From JBBSDP01 sp038240605 (GTDB taxonomy: Bacteria > Planctomycetota > Phycisphaerae > Tepidisphaerales > Tepidisphaeraceae), in assembly GCA_038240605.1 (NCBI GenBank), contig JBBSDP010000001.1, forward strand, positions 62,001-126,000: a DNA stretch of 64,000 nucleotides, written 5' to 3'. The notes beneath the pieces are model-generated. The model saw only the letters and a list, made by a program, of their open reading frames with translations, did no database searches and had not been told where the DNA came from. Position 1 is the first letter of the stretch, and each line of letters starts with the position of its first letter. The position numbers and the translations under genes are program-made. Shown piece after piece: positions 24,482 through 32,619 of the stretch.

Positions 24482-24565
24482 TCAGTAGACAGAAAGAAGA
24501 AAATTGGGATTCACTCGTCGAAGTCATCGCATTTCAACGGACAACTGACCACTGACAACTGACAT
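24466..24565. repeat. AGTCAGTAG / ACTGACAACTGACA dispersed repeat overlapping trmB stop
   Basis: GTAGTCAGTAGTCAGTAG covers the trmB stop codon; CAACTGACCACTGACAACTGAC at about 24540-24562 is the opposite-sense partner, immediately before the moeA stop. The same sequence family fills 63543-63725. The element separates two converging genes. Confidence 0.75.
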
Positions 24566-24570
24566 CTTCC

Positions 24571-25953
24571 TCATATCTCCAGCACTCTCACCACCGTCGT
24601 CCTCGGCATCGGTGGTTCGTTTTCAGCGCGGACGATGAGGGCGTTGGCCTGCGCAAGTGTGAACAGGTCCGCCGAGCCTTTCCACTGCAACGGCGTTATC
24701 CGGGCAAAGCCGGCCTGTGCGCTTTTCCCACCGGGCGGCGCGTCGCGGATCGCCGGTTGATAAAACTCGCGCGGCCCGTTCGCCGGCAGCCCCACCTCCA
24801 GCCGTCCCGTCAGCCATCGCTCGTCCACTGCCCCCCCACTCAATCGTGCGAGCAACCGCGACGCCAGCCGCACAACGCACACAAACGCGCTCACCGGATT
24901 CCCAGGCAGACCAAACACGTAACAAGGGTTCAGAGGAGGGTTCAGGGTTCGGGGTTCAGGGCTCAGTAAAGACGGGTCTTGGTTCGGGACGGACGCGACC
25001 TCGCGCCCTAAACTCTGAACTCCAAATTCTAAACTCTTACCTGAACCCCGAACCCCGAACCCCGAACTCTCAAATACTCCGAAGACGAACGGCTTCCCCG
25101 GCTTGATCCTCAGCCTGGTAATTCGCAGATCCACGCCCAGTTCCGATAGGAGCCGGGGGACGTGATCGTGCGTGCCCATGCTCATGCCGCCGCTGACGAA
25201 TAGTGCATCCGCTTCCAATCCCCTTCGCAGGGCCGATCGGATCAATTCCAGGTCATCGCGCACCGTACCCAGCTCACGCACTTGGCAACCCAGTCGGCGC
25301 AGCAGCGCGACGAGCATCGGCGTGTTGGAATTTCGGATCTGTGATTCGCCCGGATCCACCCCCACCTCGACCAGCTCGTCCCCCGTTCCCAGCACCGCGA
25401 CGCGCGGCGCGGCAAACACCTTCACCGACGCCGCTCCAATGCTGGCCGCCACCGCAATCTGGGCCGGGCCCAGCTGCGCGCCGGTTCGCAGGACCGTCGT
25501 TCCCTGCCGGCAGTCGCTGCCGCGCGCGGCGATGAAACGTGACGCGGGCACCGGACCGGCGATCCGTACCTTCGATCCCTCTTCCAGCTTAACCACATCC
25601 TCGACGGGCACGACGCCGTCCGCGCCCGGCGGAAGCGGCGCGCCGGTCATGATCGCCATCGCTTCACCCAAGCCCAGCGTTCGCTCCACCGACGCCCCCG
25701 CCGGGATCTCCCCCACCACCGACAGTTCCACCGCGGTGCCGGCGCCGACATCCAGGATGCGCACGGCGTACCCGTCCATCAGACTTTTTTTGAAGGGCGG
25801 ATAATCGCGATCCGCCACCAGGTCCTGCGCGAGCCTCAAGCCTGCGACCTCCGCGAGCGCCATACGAACCACCCGCGGCGCGACCGGCGTGCGATCCAGG
25901 ATCTCCATCGCCTGCGCGACGCTCAAGAGACCTGCAACGGCGGATTCCGACAT
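24571..25953 (-). CDS. moeA: Molybdopterin molybdenumtransferase MoeA with repeat-derived insert
   Basis: 460 residues from the ATG at 25953 (GAGAG upstream). MoeA domains are recognisable: SLMDGYAVR, MTGAPLPPGADGVVPVED, the MoCF-binding domain with FVSGGMSMGTHDHVPRLL, and FGLPGNPVSAFVC, then a C-terminal domain IV. It inserts molybdate into adenylylated molybdopterin. Between KPGKPFVFGVF and YVFGLPGNP, residues about 292-343 are not MoeA-like and are encoded by an inverted repeat of the GGTTCGGGGTTCAGG kind. The frame stays open, so the protein may still work, as the insert falls in a surface loop before the GLPGNP turn. Confidence 0.9.
   Translation of the reverse strand: MSESAVAGLLSVAQAMEILDRTPVAPRVVRMALAEVAGLRLAQDLVADRDYPPFKKSLMDGYAVRILDVGAGTAVELSVVGEIPAGASVERTLGLGEAMAIMTGAPLPPGADGVVPVEDVVKLEEGSKVRIAGPVPASRFIAARGSDCRQGTTVLRTGAQLGPAQIAVAASIGAASVKVFAAPRVAVLGTGDELVEVGVDPGESQIRNSNTPMLVALLRRLGCQVRELGTVRDDLELIRSALRRGLEADALFVSGGMSMGTHDHVPRLLSELGVDLRITRLRIKPGKPFVFGVFESSGFGVRGSGKSLEFGVQSLGREVASVPNQDPSLLSPEPRTLNPPLNPCYVFGLPGNPVSAFVCVVRLASRLLARLSGGAVDERWLTGRLEVGLPANGPREFYQPAIRDAPPGGKSAQAGFARITPLQWKGSADLFTLAQANALIVRAENEPPMPRTTVVRVLEI
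24924..25078. repeat. GGGTTCGGGGTTCAGG inverted repeat inserted inside moeA
   Basis: GTTCGGGGTTCAGG at 24947-24960 is exactly reverse-complementary to 25040-25053. Both arms are internally repetitive (GGGTTC units). The segment is about 155 bp, lies wholly inside the moeA reading frame, and keeps it open. A shorter relative is at about 30184-30245. Confidence 0.8.
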
Positions 25954-26186
25954 GACTCTCGATGATCCGCGATGCCATACATCGACGCAACGCACATCCC
26001 ACAACGCACATCGTGAAGTGCAACCGTTGCCACCTGTTCTTGCTGCTTTTTCGAAGGCATTTCCTCGGCTTCACTCGCTCAGTTCCGCCACCTCCGATTG
26101 CCATTGCCCAGGCCCTTCGCTATTCTCCGCGCCTGCGATCGGGGGTCGGGGAACGGTCACGTTGCCAGCACGGAAGTGAGCAAAAC

Positions 26187-28166
26187 ATGAGCTTTAAAGA
26201 CGCGGTCAACAAGAAGGCCATTGAGATCGGAAAACTCTCGATCGAGATGACAACCGCCGCAGGGAGCGGGCATCCATCGACGGCCCTGTCGCTGGCCCAC
26301 CTGGTGACCGTGCTCATGTACCACCAGATGCGCTGGGACCCCAGGGACCCGTGGAACCCCGCGGCCGATCGCCTGGTTCTTTCCGAAGGCCACGCCGTCC
26401 CGATCATCTATGCGGCGTACGCGGACCTCGGCGGCATGATCATGCCGCTGGGCAAGGGACGGGAAGCCGCCCGACCAATGACGCGCGCCGATGCGATGAC
26501 GCTCCGCGACATCAATTCCCCGATCGATGGCCATCCCCATCCGCAGGTCGGCTTCCCGTTCGCCGATGCCGCCACCGGATCGCTGGGCCAGGGATTGTCG
26601 GTCGGCGCTGGCCTCGCCGCTGCCGCCCGGATGGATAAGCTCGACCGGAACATTTACGTGATCATCGGCGACGGCGAATCGCGCGAGGGACAGATCTGGG
26701 AGGCCGCCGATTTTGTCGTCGATCATGCCCAGACGAACGTGATCCCCATCTTCAACTGCAACGACCTGGCCCAGAGCGATTACGTCTCGCCGCAGCAGTC
26801 GTACCAGGGTCTGGCCGACAAGCTGAAGGCGTTCGGCTTCATCGTCCGCGTCGTGGACGGCCACGACCCCGACGACATCAAGAACGCGTTCGACGAACTG
26901 CGCGTCATCCAGAACGGCAATCGCCCGCTCGCCATCGTCGCCCGCACGGTCAAAGGCTGGGGCGCGCTGGACGAACAGGGTATGGGTAAGCACGGCACGC
27001 CGGTGAAGAAAGAGAAGATGGCGTCGATCTTCGGCGAGCTGGATCAGACGGCCAAGGATCTGGGCTGCGCCGATTACAAGGGTAACGAACTGAAAATCTC
27101 GCCCCCTAAGGCCGCTCCGGCCAGCGCTGCCGCGGTGGGCCCGCACACGCACAAGCCGATCAAGATCGCCCCCTTCGCCGAAGGGTTGGCGCTGGTTGGG
27201 ATGGACAAGGATCTCGCCGCCGGCAAGCCGATCGCCCCGCGCAAGGCATATGGCGCTGCCCTCGTCGCGCTCGGGACGGCTGACAAGGAAAACAGGCAGA
27301 TCGTCGGCCTCGATGCCGACGTCAAGAACTCGACCCACGCCGAGTGGTTCGCCAAGCGCTTCCCCAGCCAGTACCTCGAATGCAAGATCGCCGAGCAGAA
27401 CATGATTACCGTTGGCGCGGGCCTGAGCGCCGCGGGCAAGATCCCCTTCTGTTCCACCTTCGCCAAGTTCGTCGTCCGCGCCTACGACCAGGTGGAAATG
27501 GCGGTCATCGGCGGCGCGAACCTGAAGATCACCGGCACCCATGCCGGGGTCACCCTCGCCGCCGACGGGCCCAGCCAGATGTCCTTGCCCGATGCGGCCT
27601 TCTTCCGCAGCTTCTGCCACACGCGGAATTTCAACGGACGGCCCGCCGTCAGCTACTTCTTCCCCGCCGACGCCGTGAGCTGCTACAAGATCACCGAGTT
27701 GATGGCCAACATCGACGGCACCTGCTACCAGCGCGCCCTCCGCGCCGAGACGAACATGCTCTATAAGCCGGACGATTCGTTCGAGGTGGGCGGCTTCAAG
27801 GTCCTGCGCGAGGGCAAGGACGCCGTCTTCGTGTCGGCCGGCTACATGGTCCACGAATGCCTCAAGGCGGCGGACGAGCTGGCCAAGACGGGCAAAAAGG
27901 TCGCGGTAGTCGATGCCTATTCGATGCCGCTCAATACCAAGCCCATCCTCGATCTCGCGCAGAAGAGCGGCGGGCGAATCATCACCGTCGAGGACAACTA
28001 CAGCGGCGGCCTGGATGCCGAGATCGCCGTCGCGATCGCCGACAGCGGCGCATCGATCAAGCTCCAGAGCCTCTACGTCCACCAGATCCCCAAGAGCGGC
28101 CGTGAGCCACAGGACGTGCTGGATTACCTGGGCCTGGGCCAGAAGCAGATCATCTCCGCGGTGTGA
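26187..28166 (+). CDS. tkt: Transketolase
   Basis: 659 residues from ATG 26187, preceded by GGAAGTGAG; the 75-codon upstream extension overlaps moeA antisense and is rejected. Landmarks: AAGSGHPSTALSLAHLVTVL, DRLVLSEGHAVP, thiamine diphosphate motif GDGESREGQIWEAADF to NCND, and in the second half KIAEQNMITVGAGLSAAGK, where the Glu activates the cofactor, and GTHAGVTLAADGPS. It moves two-carbon units in the pentose phosphate pathway. Length matches full bacterial transketolases. The start is 233 bp from the divergent moeA start. Confidence 0.95.
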   Translation: MSFKDAVNKKAIEIGKLSIEMTTAAGSGHPSTALSLAHLVTVLMYHQMRWDPRDPWNPAADRLVLSEGHAVPIIYAAYADLGGMIMPLGKGREAARPMTRADAMTLRDINSPIDGHPHPQVGFPFADAATGSLGQGLSVGAGLAAAARMDKLDRNIYVIIGDGESREGQIWEAADFVVDHAQTNVIPIFNCNDLAQSDYVSPQQSYQGLADKLKAFGFIVRVVDGHDPDDIKNAFDELRVIQNGNRPLAIVARTVKGWGALDEQGMGKHGTPVKKEKMASIFGELDQTAKDLGCADYKGNELKISPPKAAPASAAAVGPHTHKPIKIAPFAEGLALVGMDKDLAAGKPIAPRKAYGAALVALGTADKENRQIVGLDADVKNSTHAEWFAKRFPSQYLECKIAEQNMITVGAGLSAAGKIPFCSTFAKFVVRAYDQVEMAVIGGANLKITGTHAGVTLAADGPSQMSLPDAAFFRSFCHTRNFNGRPAVSYFFPADAVSCYKITELMANIDGTCYQRALRAETNMLYKPDDSFEVGGFKVLREGKDAVFVSAGYMVHECLKAADELAKTGKKVAVVDAYSMPLNTKPILDLAQKSGGRIITVEDNYSGGLDAEIAVAIADSGASIKLQSLYVHQIPKSGREPQDVLDYLGLGQKQIISAV

Positions 28167-28244
28167 GTTGCGCCTGCGGCGAGCATAAAATGAACTGTTG
28201 GATCGCTCGCCGAGCGTCGTACCGCGGGCATTGTCGTTCGAACC

Positions 28245-29138
28245 ATGATTGAGACCCGGATGTTGATGGAGCTCTGCGTCCTCGGCAGCGGCTCGTCTGG
28301 AAATTGCTCGGTCCTCCGCACGCCGGCCGGCGCGGTGCTCATCGACGCCGGCCTCGATCCCCGAACCGTCGCCCGGCGCCTCGACGGTACCGGCGTCTCG
28401 CTCGCCGACATCACCGCGATCTGCGTCACGCATCTCGATTGCGACCACTGCTCCAATTCCTGGGCGCCCCTGCTGATCGAACGGAACATCGATATGTACT
28501 GTCATCACGCGCGCGTTCCGGATTGCCTGGCCGCCTGGGCCGAGCACGATGAAATCGACGAAGCGGCCGCCCTTCTGCTGCGCCGGCGCATCCGCCCCTA
28601 TCTCGACGCCGAACCGTTCCAGATCCTGCCCGGCGTAAGCGTTACCCCCGTTCCGCTCCCGCACGATCAGGACGGCTCCCACGGCTTTGTCATCCAGGGC
28701 TTTGGCTGCCGTATCGGCTACGCCACCGATCTCGGCCACGTGCCGGACCATTTCCACGACTGTTTCGAAGACCTCGACATCCTGGCCATCGAAAGCAACT
28801 ACGACCCACAGATGCAGCGCGACAGCGCCCGCCCCCACTTCCTCAAGCAACGCGTAATGGGCGGCGTCGGTCACCTCTCCAATGAGCAGGCCTTCCAAGC
28901 CGTTCGCGCCATCCTCGACCGCGCTCAGCGCCGCGCCGTACGGCTTCCATCGCACATCGTCCTGCTTCACCGCAGCCGTCAGTGCAACTGCCCGAAGCTC
29001 GTCCGCAAATTCTTCACCGCCGATCCACGCATCGCCTCACGCCTGACGTTGGCCGAGCCGTATACTCGATCCAATTGGCTCCGCCCCGCCAAAGCCCTTC
29101 CCCTGGCCGGCGAGCAACTCAATTTCGCCTTCGCCTGA
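28245..29138 (+). CDS. MBL-fold hydrolase (YycJ/WalJ-like) with altered metal motif
   Basis: 297 residues; in-frame ATGs at 28260 and 28266 are equally likely and give the usual short N-terminus before LCVLGSGSSGNCSVL. The order of segments is that of YycJ-type exonuclease-like MBL proteins: VLIDAGLDPRTVARRL, VTHLDCDHCSN, VTPVPLPHDQDGSHGFVI, and IGYATDLGHVP. The signature reads H63-L-D65-C-D67-H68, so the second His of HxHxDH is replaced by Asp. Whether one metal site is lost or rebuilt is unclear. A 5'-3' exonuclease or DNA-repair role is only an inference. Confidence 0.78.
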   Translation: MIETRMLMELCVLGSGSSGNCSVLRTPAGAVLIDAGLDPRTVARRLDGTGVSLADITAICVTHLDCDHCSNSWAPLLIERNIDMYCHHARVPDCLAAWAEHDEIDEAAALLLRRRIRPYLDAEPFQILPGVSVTPVPLPHDQDGSHGFVIQGFGCRIGYATDLGHVPDHFHDCFEDLDILAIESNYDPQMQRDSARPHFLKQRVMGGVGHLSNEQAFQAVRAILDRAQRRAVRLPSHIVLLHRSRQCNCPKLVRKFFTADPRIASRLTLAEPYTRSNWLRPAKALPLAGEQLNFAFA

Positions 29139-29193
29139 CCCGCCACCCCGCCCTGCAACCCTTGCGCGACATAACATTTCCCAGGCCCGGCGG

Positions 29194-29199
29194 TATACT
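29194..29199 (+). promoter_or_regulatory. Candidate -10 hexamer for the Rieske gene
   Basis: TATACT lies 31 nt before the ATG, in the same CCGGCG(A/G)TATACT context as the one before gatB. AAAGGTG follows as the ribosome-binding site at about 29218-29224. Confidence 0.35.
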
Positions 29200-29230
29200 T
29201 CTTCGACCCATTTGAGAAAGGTGAAATCCG

Positions 29231-29755
29231 ATGCCTGAGGAACTGGAGAAACTGAATCGGCGCAGCTTCCTGGCCGCGGCCGCCGCCGTGACCGCCACCT
29301 GTGCCCTCTCGTGCCCCTTCGCCCACGCCGCCGACGATGACGACGATGACGATGACGACGGCGATCCACCTGCATCCATCCCGCCCGGCCCCGTCGATGC
29401 CGGCGCCGTCGCCGATTACGACAAGGACGGCCCCTACGACAAGCTCGCCAAGGAAAAACACGTCGTCCTCACCCGCAAGGACGGCAAGCTCTACGCCCTG
29501 ACGGCCGTCTGCACCCACAAGAAGTTCCTCGTCAAGGTCAAGGACGGCCAACTCTACTGCCCCAAGCATTCCAGCCGTTTCACCGCCGACGGAATCCCCG
29601 CCCCCAAGCCCAACGGCAAGATGGGCGCCGCCAAGAAGCCCCTCACCCACTACGCGATCTCCGTCGATGCCAAGGGACACATCATCGTCGACACCACCAA
29701 ACCCCTGGACGCCACCCAGGCCGAACAACCCGGCGGCTTCGTCAAGGTCCCCTGA
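29231..29755 (+). CDS. Tat-exported Rieske [2Fe-2S] protein
   Basis: 174 residues with AAAGGTG before the ATG. Residues 9-15 (NRRSFLA) begin a twin-arginine signal followed by an alanine-rich stretch, so it is exported folded with its cluster. A run of nine aspartates follows (about 35-43). The Rieske ligands are C94-x-H96 and C110-x2-H113 (VCTHKKFL, YCPKHSSRF). Spacing between the pairs is short, as in ferredoxin-type rather than bc1-type Rieske domains. It probably carries electrons in the periplasm; the partner is unknown. A terminator follows, so it is likely monocistronic. Confidence 0.88.
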   Translation: MPEELEKLNRRSFLAAAAAVTATCALSCPFAHAADDDDDDDDDGDPPASIPPGPVDAGAVADYDKDGPYDKLAKEKHVVLTRKDGKLYALTAVCTHKKFLVKVKDGQLYCPKHSSRFTADGIPAPKPNGKMGAAKKPLTHYAISVDAKGHIIVDTTKPLDATQAEQPGGFVKVP

Positions 29756-29788
29756 TGGGCCGTTTGTATGATCGCGGAAAGAACTGAT

Positions 29789-29833
29789 CCGAGCGAGAGT
29801 ATATTTCCACGCTCTCGCTCGGCGCTTTTTTTG
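29789..29833 (+). terminator. Rho-independent terminator after Rieske gene
   Basis: CCGAGCGAGAG (29789-29799) pairs perfectly with CTCTCGCTCGG (29812-29822), loop of 12 nt, followed after three bases by seven T residues. It is the clearest intrinsic terminator in the window. Confidence 0.9.
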
Positions 29834-29950
29834 AGATTGCGCAAGTCTTCATGATTCACGGCGGTCGTTGCCCTCCGCGCGACATTCGCGCGACATTTTT
29901 TCCATGCCGCGCGCCGCGCACTTTTAGATAACCCTCACTCGTTCCCCAAC

Positions 29951-30139
29951 TTATCCTCCGCAGCCCGCGCGAAATGTCGCGCGCCCGCCTTCCCTTTCCA
30001 TCGCTTCCGGCTGATCCCCGAACATCCCGTTCGGCGGCCACACAGACGGCTCGATGCAGTCCAGCCGGTCCAGCACGCCCATCTGCTTCAGCACCTTGAA
30101 CGCTACATTCACATCCCCTAAATGTGAATCTTGGTTCAT
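29951..30139 (-). CDS. Possible 62-residue protein, unknown
   Basis: Short minus-strand frame in a 595-bp gap. MNQDSHLGDVNVAFKVLKQM followed by GVLDRLDCIEPSVWPP reads like a small helical protein; the last about 15 residues are arginine/glycine-rich and less convincing. No Shine-Dalgarno is seen. It might be a fragment of a phage or mobile-element protein. The rest of the gap holds GCGCGACATT inverted repeats at about 29880-29985 and a GGTTCAGG-type repeat. Confidence 0.3.
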   Translation of the reverse strand: MNQDSHLGDVNVAFKVLKQMGVLDRLDCIEPSVWPPNGMFGDQPEAMEREGGRATFRAGCGG

Positions 30140-30183
30140 GCCGGGCAGAATATTTTTTTCAGGCCAGGCATTTCAACATGGAT

Positions 30184-30250
30184 TCAGGTGAGGGTTCAGG
30201 GTCCAGAGTTGAGCGTTGGAAGTTCGACGTTGGGTGTTCGATGTTCGTCT
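30184..30250. repeat. GGTTCAGG / GTTGGGTGTTCGA repeat tract
   Basis: TTCAGGTGAGGGTTCAGGG is followed by GTTGAGCGTTGGAAGTTCGA and TTGGGTGTTCGATG units. The first part resembles the arms of the repeat inside moeA. It lies between a possible small ORF and the 3' end of the gene at 30429. No coding potential is seen from here to 30428. Confidence 0.5.
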
Positions 30251-30428
30251 TTCCTCTCCCATGATTTGTCCTTTTTTGTCCGCATTTGTCCCCTTTTATT
30301 TGACTCCTCTTTTATTTGATTGCCGGCGCACGCGTCCCGGTTTCACTCCTTATCAGACCTTGAAATTAGTTGGCGAAATCGGGATTTGCCTGGGTCTCGC
30401 CCTTGAGAATCGAAGAGTTTCGACTTGC

Positions 30429-32090
30429 TCAATCAGCAGGCGGCCGCTCGACGCGAAAGTCCCAAAGCTCGATAGCTCCAGGGCTGAAGCCATCACCACT
30501 GTGAAACTCCAGCCGAATAGGTTCTCTGCCCGTACAGGTACCCGCCGACGCGAGCTTGCCATCGATCTGCACCTCATAGCTTCCTCCCTTAAAGAGGAAG
30601 CGAAAGAGGTGATTCTGCCCGTTCTCGTAAAGTGTATCTCCGCCTGTTGTGACGTTGACGCCGAAGGCGGTGAACGTGTGCCGGAAACCTTCATTTCCAT
30701 ACATCATATTCGTGCCTTGGAAGTACAGGCGCGGCCTCATCCCGCTCAGCACGTTGATGTGAAATGTAAGCACTAAGTCGGATGGGAGCGGCGAATTGAA
30801 GTCGATCCTAGAGTCGCCTTCCCCGCGGATCTTCCCGCCAGCGCTCTTCCACACGCCCGACTTAATCGTCCAGCGGCGCAAATCGTTCAGTCGACGCGAA
30901 AGGACCATTTCTGGCGTTGGTGTGACGAAAAGATCGGCGTAATCAAGATCCCTTGCTTCCTCCAAACGCTTCATCGCTATCGACTTCGCCATCCCGGTCG
31001 ACTTTGCCGCCGATTGCGAATACCAGATCTCGGCGTGCGCTCGGAGATGCGCCTTGGCAAAGCCCGATTCCCTGACCGAAATCTCATTCCACTTGTCAGC
31101 CACGTGAAGTTGCTCCTCCGCCGTCGTTGGTCGGGCGAGCTCATTTTTGGCCAAAGCGGCGAGGACGGCGTCGCTGCCGGCGGCAAGCGCGGGAAGGCCT
31201 ATTTTCCAATCATCCACGACGAAGCATCGAAAGCGTCCCACGACCAAGTTGGCATTCGGATCGATTGGATCGACCTTCAGTTTCTCTCCGGCACGCTTCG
31301 CACGGTCAGCCTCCTGGCTCACCCGCCGCACCTCGGTGGCGAGCAATTCCAGTTGCTTCTTACGCTCGACGACTAGCCGGCCGGCTTGAGGATTACGTGC
31401 CGCCATGGACTGGAGCGATGAAAGAAGGCGCCCTGCCGTCGAAATATCACGCGCCTGGATCAGCAGATCCACAACTGCGATCACCTCGTCCACCGTTACC
31501 GCCACCCCTGTCGAATTTGACGGCTTGAGCGTCACCTTCAGCACCGAATCGGCTTCGAGCTGCGCCGCATCAACGTTGTAAATTGCCGATGCGGCATCCG
31601 CGGCGCGCTCGGCCAAATTTAGATCGCCGCCCTCGGATGAGGCTTCACAGGCACCCACCAGCAGAACAAAACGGTCGCTGGGATTATCTGTGACCTGGTC
31701 TGCCTGCGAGAGAAGTTTCGCCGCCAGTGAGAGTCGGGCCGTGGCAGAATGGTCCTTTAGCTCGCTGGCAAAGAGTTCCTTGAACAGCTTGCGCGATCGG
31801 GCCTGCTCGTGCGGAGGCGGTACGGCCAGTTTCACCGCAGGGGCATTCTCGGACTCATGCGGCTCTGTCGGCAGCGCCGGCGCCGGGCCGTCTGGAGCGG
31901 GACTGATTGAACTTGGGACGGTGGCCGGCGTGGGTGGCGGGGTTGAGGAAAAATCTTGGTGTGGCGCGGGAGGAACGTAATCGTCGTCAAAGATGCTTCC
32001 TGCGTGGGCCAGTAAGCCGAGCATAAGCACAACCGCAGCGCAAACCATTCCGCATTGCAAAATGCGCCGCCGCATTATCGAAGAGGGCAT
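30429..32090 (-). CDS. Secreted protein of unknown function, planctomycete-type
   Basis: 553 residues from the ATG at 32090, chosen because GGAGTGTCTC precedes it at Shine-Dalgarno distance. A signal peptide (RRRILQCGMVCAAVVLMLGL) is followed by a Pro/Ser-rich linker to about residue 90. A helical middle region (about 95-360) covers repeated alpha-helical segments. The C-terminus (GVWKSAGGKIRGEGDSRIDF, LTFHINVLSGMRPRLYFQG, YEVQIDGKLASAGTC, LEFHSGDGFSPGAIELWDF) looks like a beta-sandwich of the concanavalin/DUF1080 kind. No catalytic residues are recognised. Binding to carbohydrate outside the membrane is a guess. Confidence 0.65.
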   Translation of the reverse strand: MPSSIMRRRILQCGMVCAAVVLMLGLLAHAGSIFDDDYVPPAPHQDFSSTPPPTPATVPSSISPAPDGPAPALPTEPHESENAPAVKLAVPPPHEQARSRKLFKELFASELKDHSATARLSLAAKLLSQADQVTDNPSDRFVLLVGACEASSEGGDLNLAERAADAASAIYNVDAAQLEADSVLKVTLKPSNSTGVAVTVDEVIAVVDLLIQARDISTAGRLLSSLQSMAARNPQAGRLVVERKKQLELLATEVRRVSQEADRAKRAGEKLKVDPIDPNANLVVGRFRCFVVDDWKIGLPALAAGSDAVLAALAKNELARPTTAEEQLHVADKWNEISVRESGFAKAHLRAHAEIWYSQSAAKSTGMAKSIAMKRLEEARDLDYADLFVTPTPEMVLSRRLNDLRRWTIKSGVWKSAGGKIRGEGDSRIDFNSPLPSDLVLTFHINVLSGMRPRLYFQGTNMMYGNEGFRHTFTAFGVNVTTGGDTLYENGQNHLFRFLFKGGSYEVQIDGKLASAGTCTGREPIRLEFHSGDGFSPGAIELWDFRVERPPAD

Positions 32091-32514
32091 GAGACACTCC
32101 ATTCCCCAGCGCATCCCGCTCGTGCAGGTTGTCGGGCAGCCGGAAAGCAACGCGACCGCGAAGGACGTTTGGAAATTACGCAGACCCGCGCCATTACCTG
32201 CCAGAGTCGAACGAAATCCTCGCGTTCAGTCACATCGCCATTCCGATGATTTCGGCTCATCGAATTCGATTCATTGTGCCCTGATTACGGGAGCGTTTAC
32301 AAGAGTCAAGGCCAGCATCGCCGCCATCCTTCATGGGGGTGCCCAGAAAATCTGGAGCGGATGTTTCGGATTCATGGGGACAGTCATCTTGCTGTAGCGG
32401 AGCATTTAACGGGGATTGCGCCAAGTCAAGCTCGCGAGAGGAGGAAGTCATGGGAAGCTGAACATCACCGAAACCTCTCTGTAAGGGAAATCAAACGGTA
32501 GAGTCCAGAGGTGG

Positions 32515-32612
32515 CGCGGTGACATGAGTTTACGCTCCGTTTCCACCTCCCGCTCACCGAACCGGACGTGCGGATCTCTCCCGGCGCGCCGGGACTCTCG
32601 GAGAAGGTTCAC
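32515..32612 (-). mobile_element. Possible group II intron 3'-end remnant
   Basis: On the minus strand, just after guaA, the sequence reads GAGAGATCCGCACGTCCGG then TTCGGTGAGCGGGAGG and GGAAACGGAGC. From memory this resembles the conserved hairpin and downstream segment near the 3' end of bacterial group II introns, where CGCACGT(A/C)CGGTTC is typical. No reverse transcriptase frame is near. The flanking 32164-32514 has no gene I can support. It is likely a scar, and could be another structured repeat. Confidence 0.35.
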
Positions 32613-32619
32613 ACTAATC

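Noticed and set aside
25962..26186. 75-codon N-terminal extension of transketolase
   Set aside because: No protein-like composition, no homology to transketolase starts, and the ATG at 26187 has a Shine-Dalgarno and matches the family length.
26157..28970. 937-codon minus-strand frame opposite transketolase and the MBL gene
   Set aside because: It is antisense to two proteins with clear family motifs; the composition is that of a GC-rich shadow frame and it has no recognisable domain.
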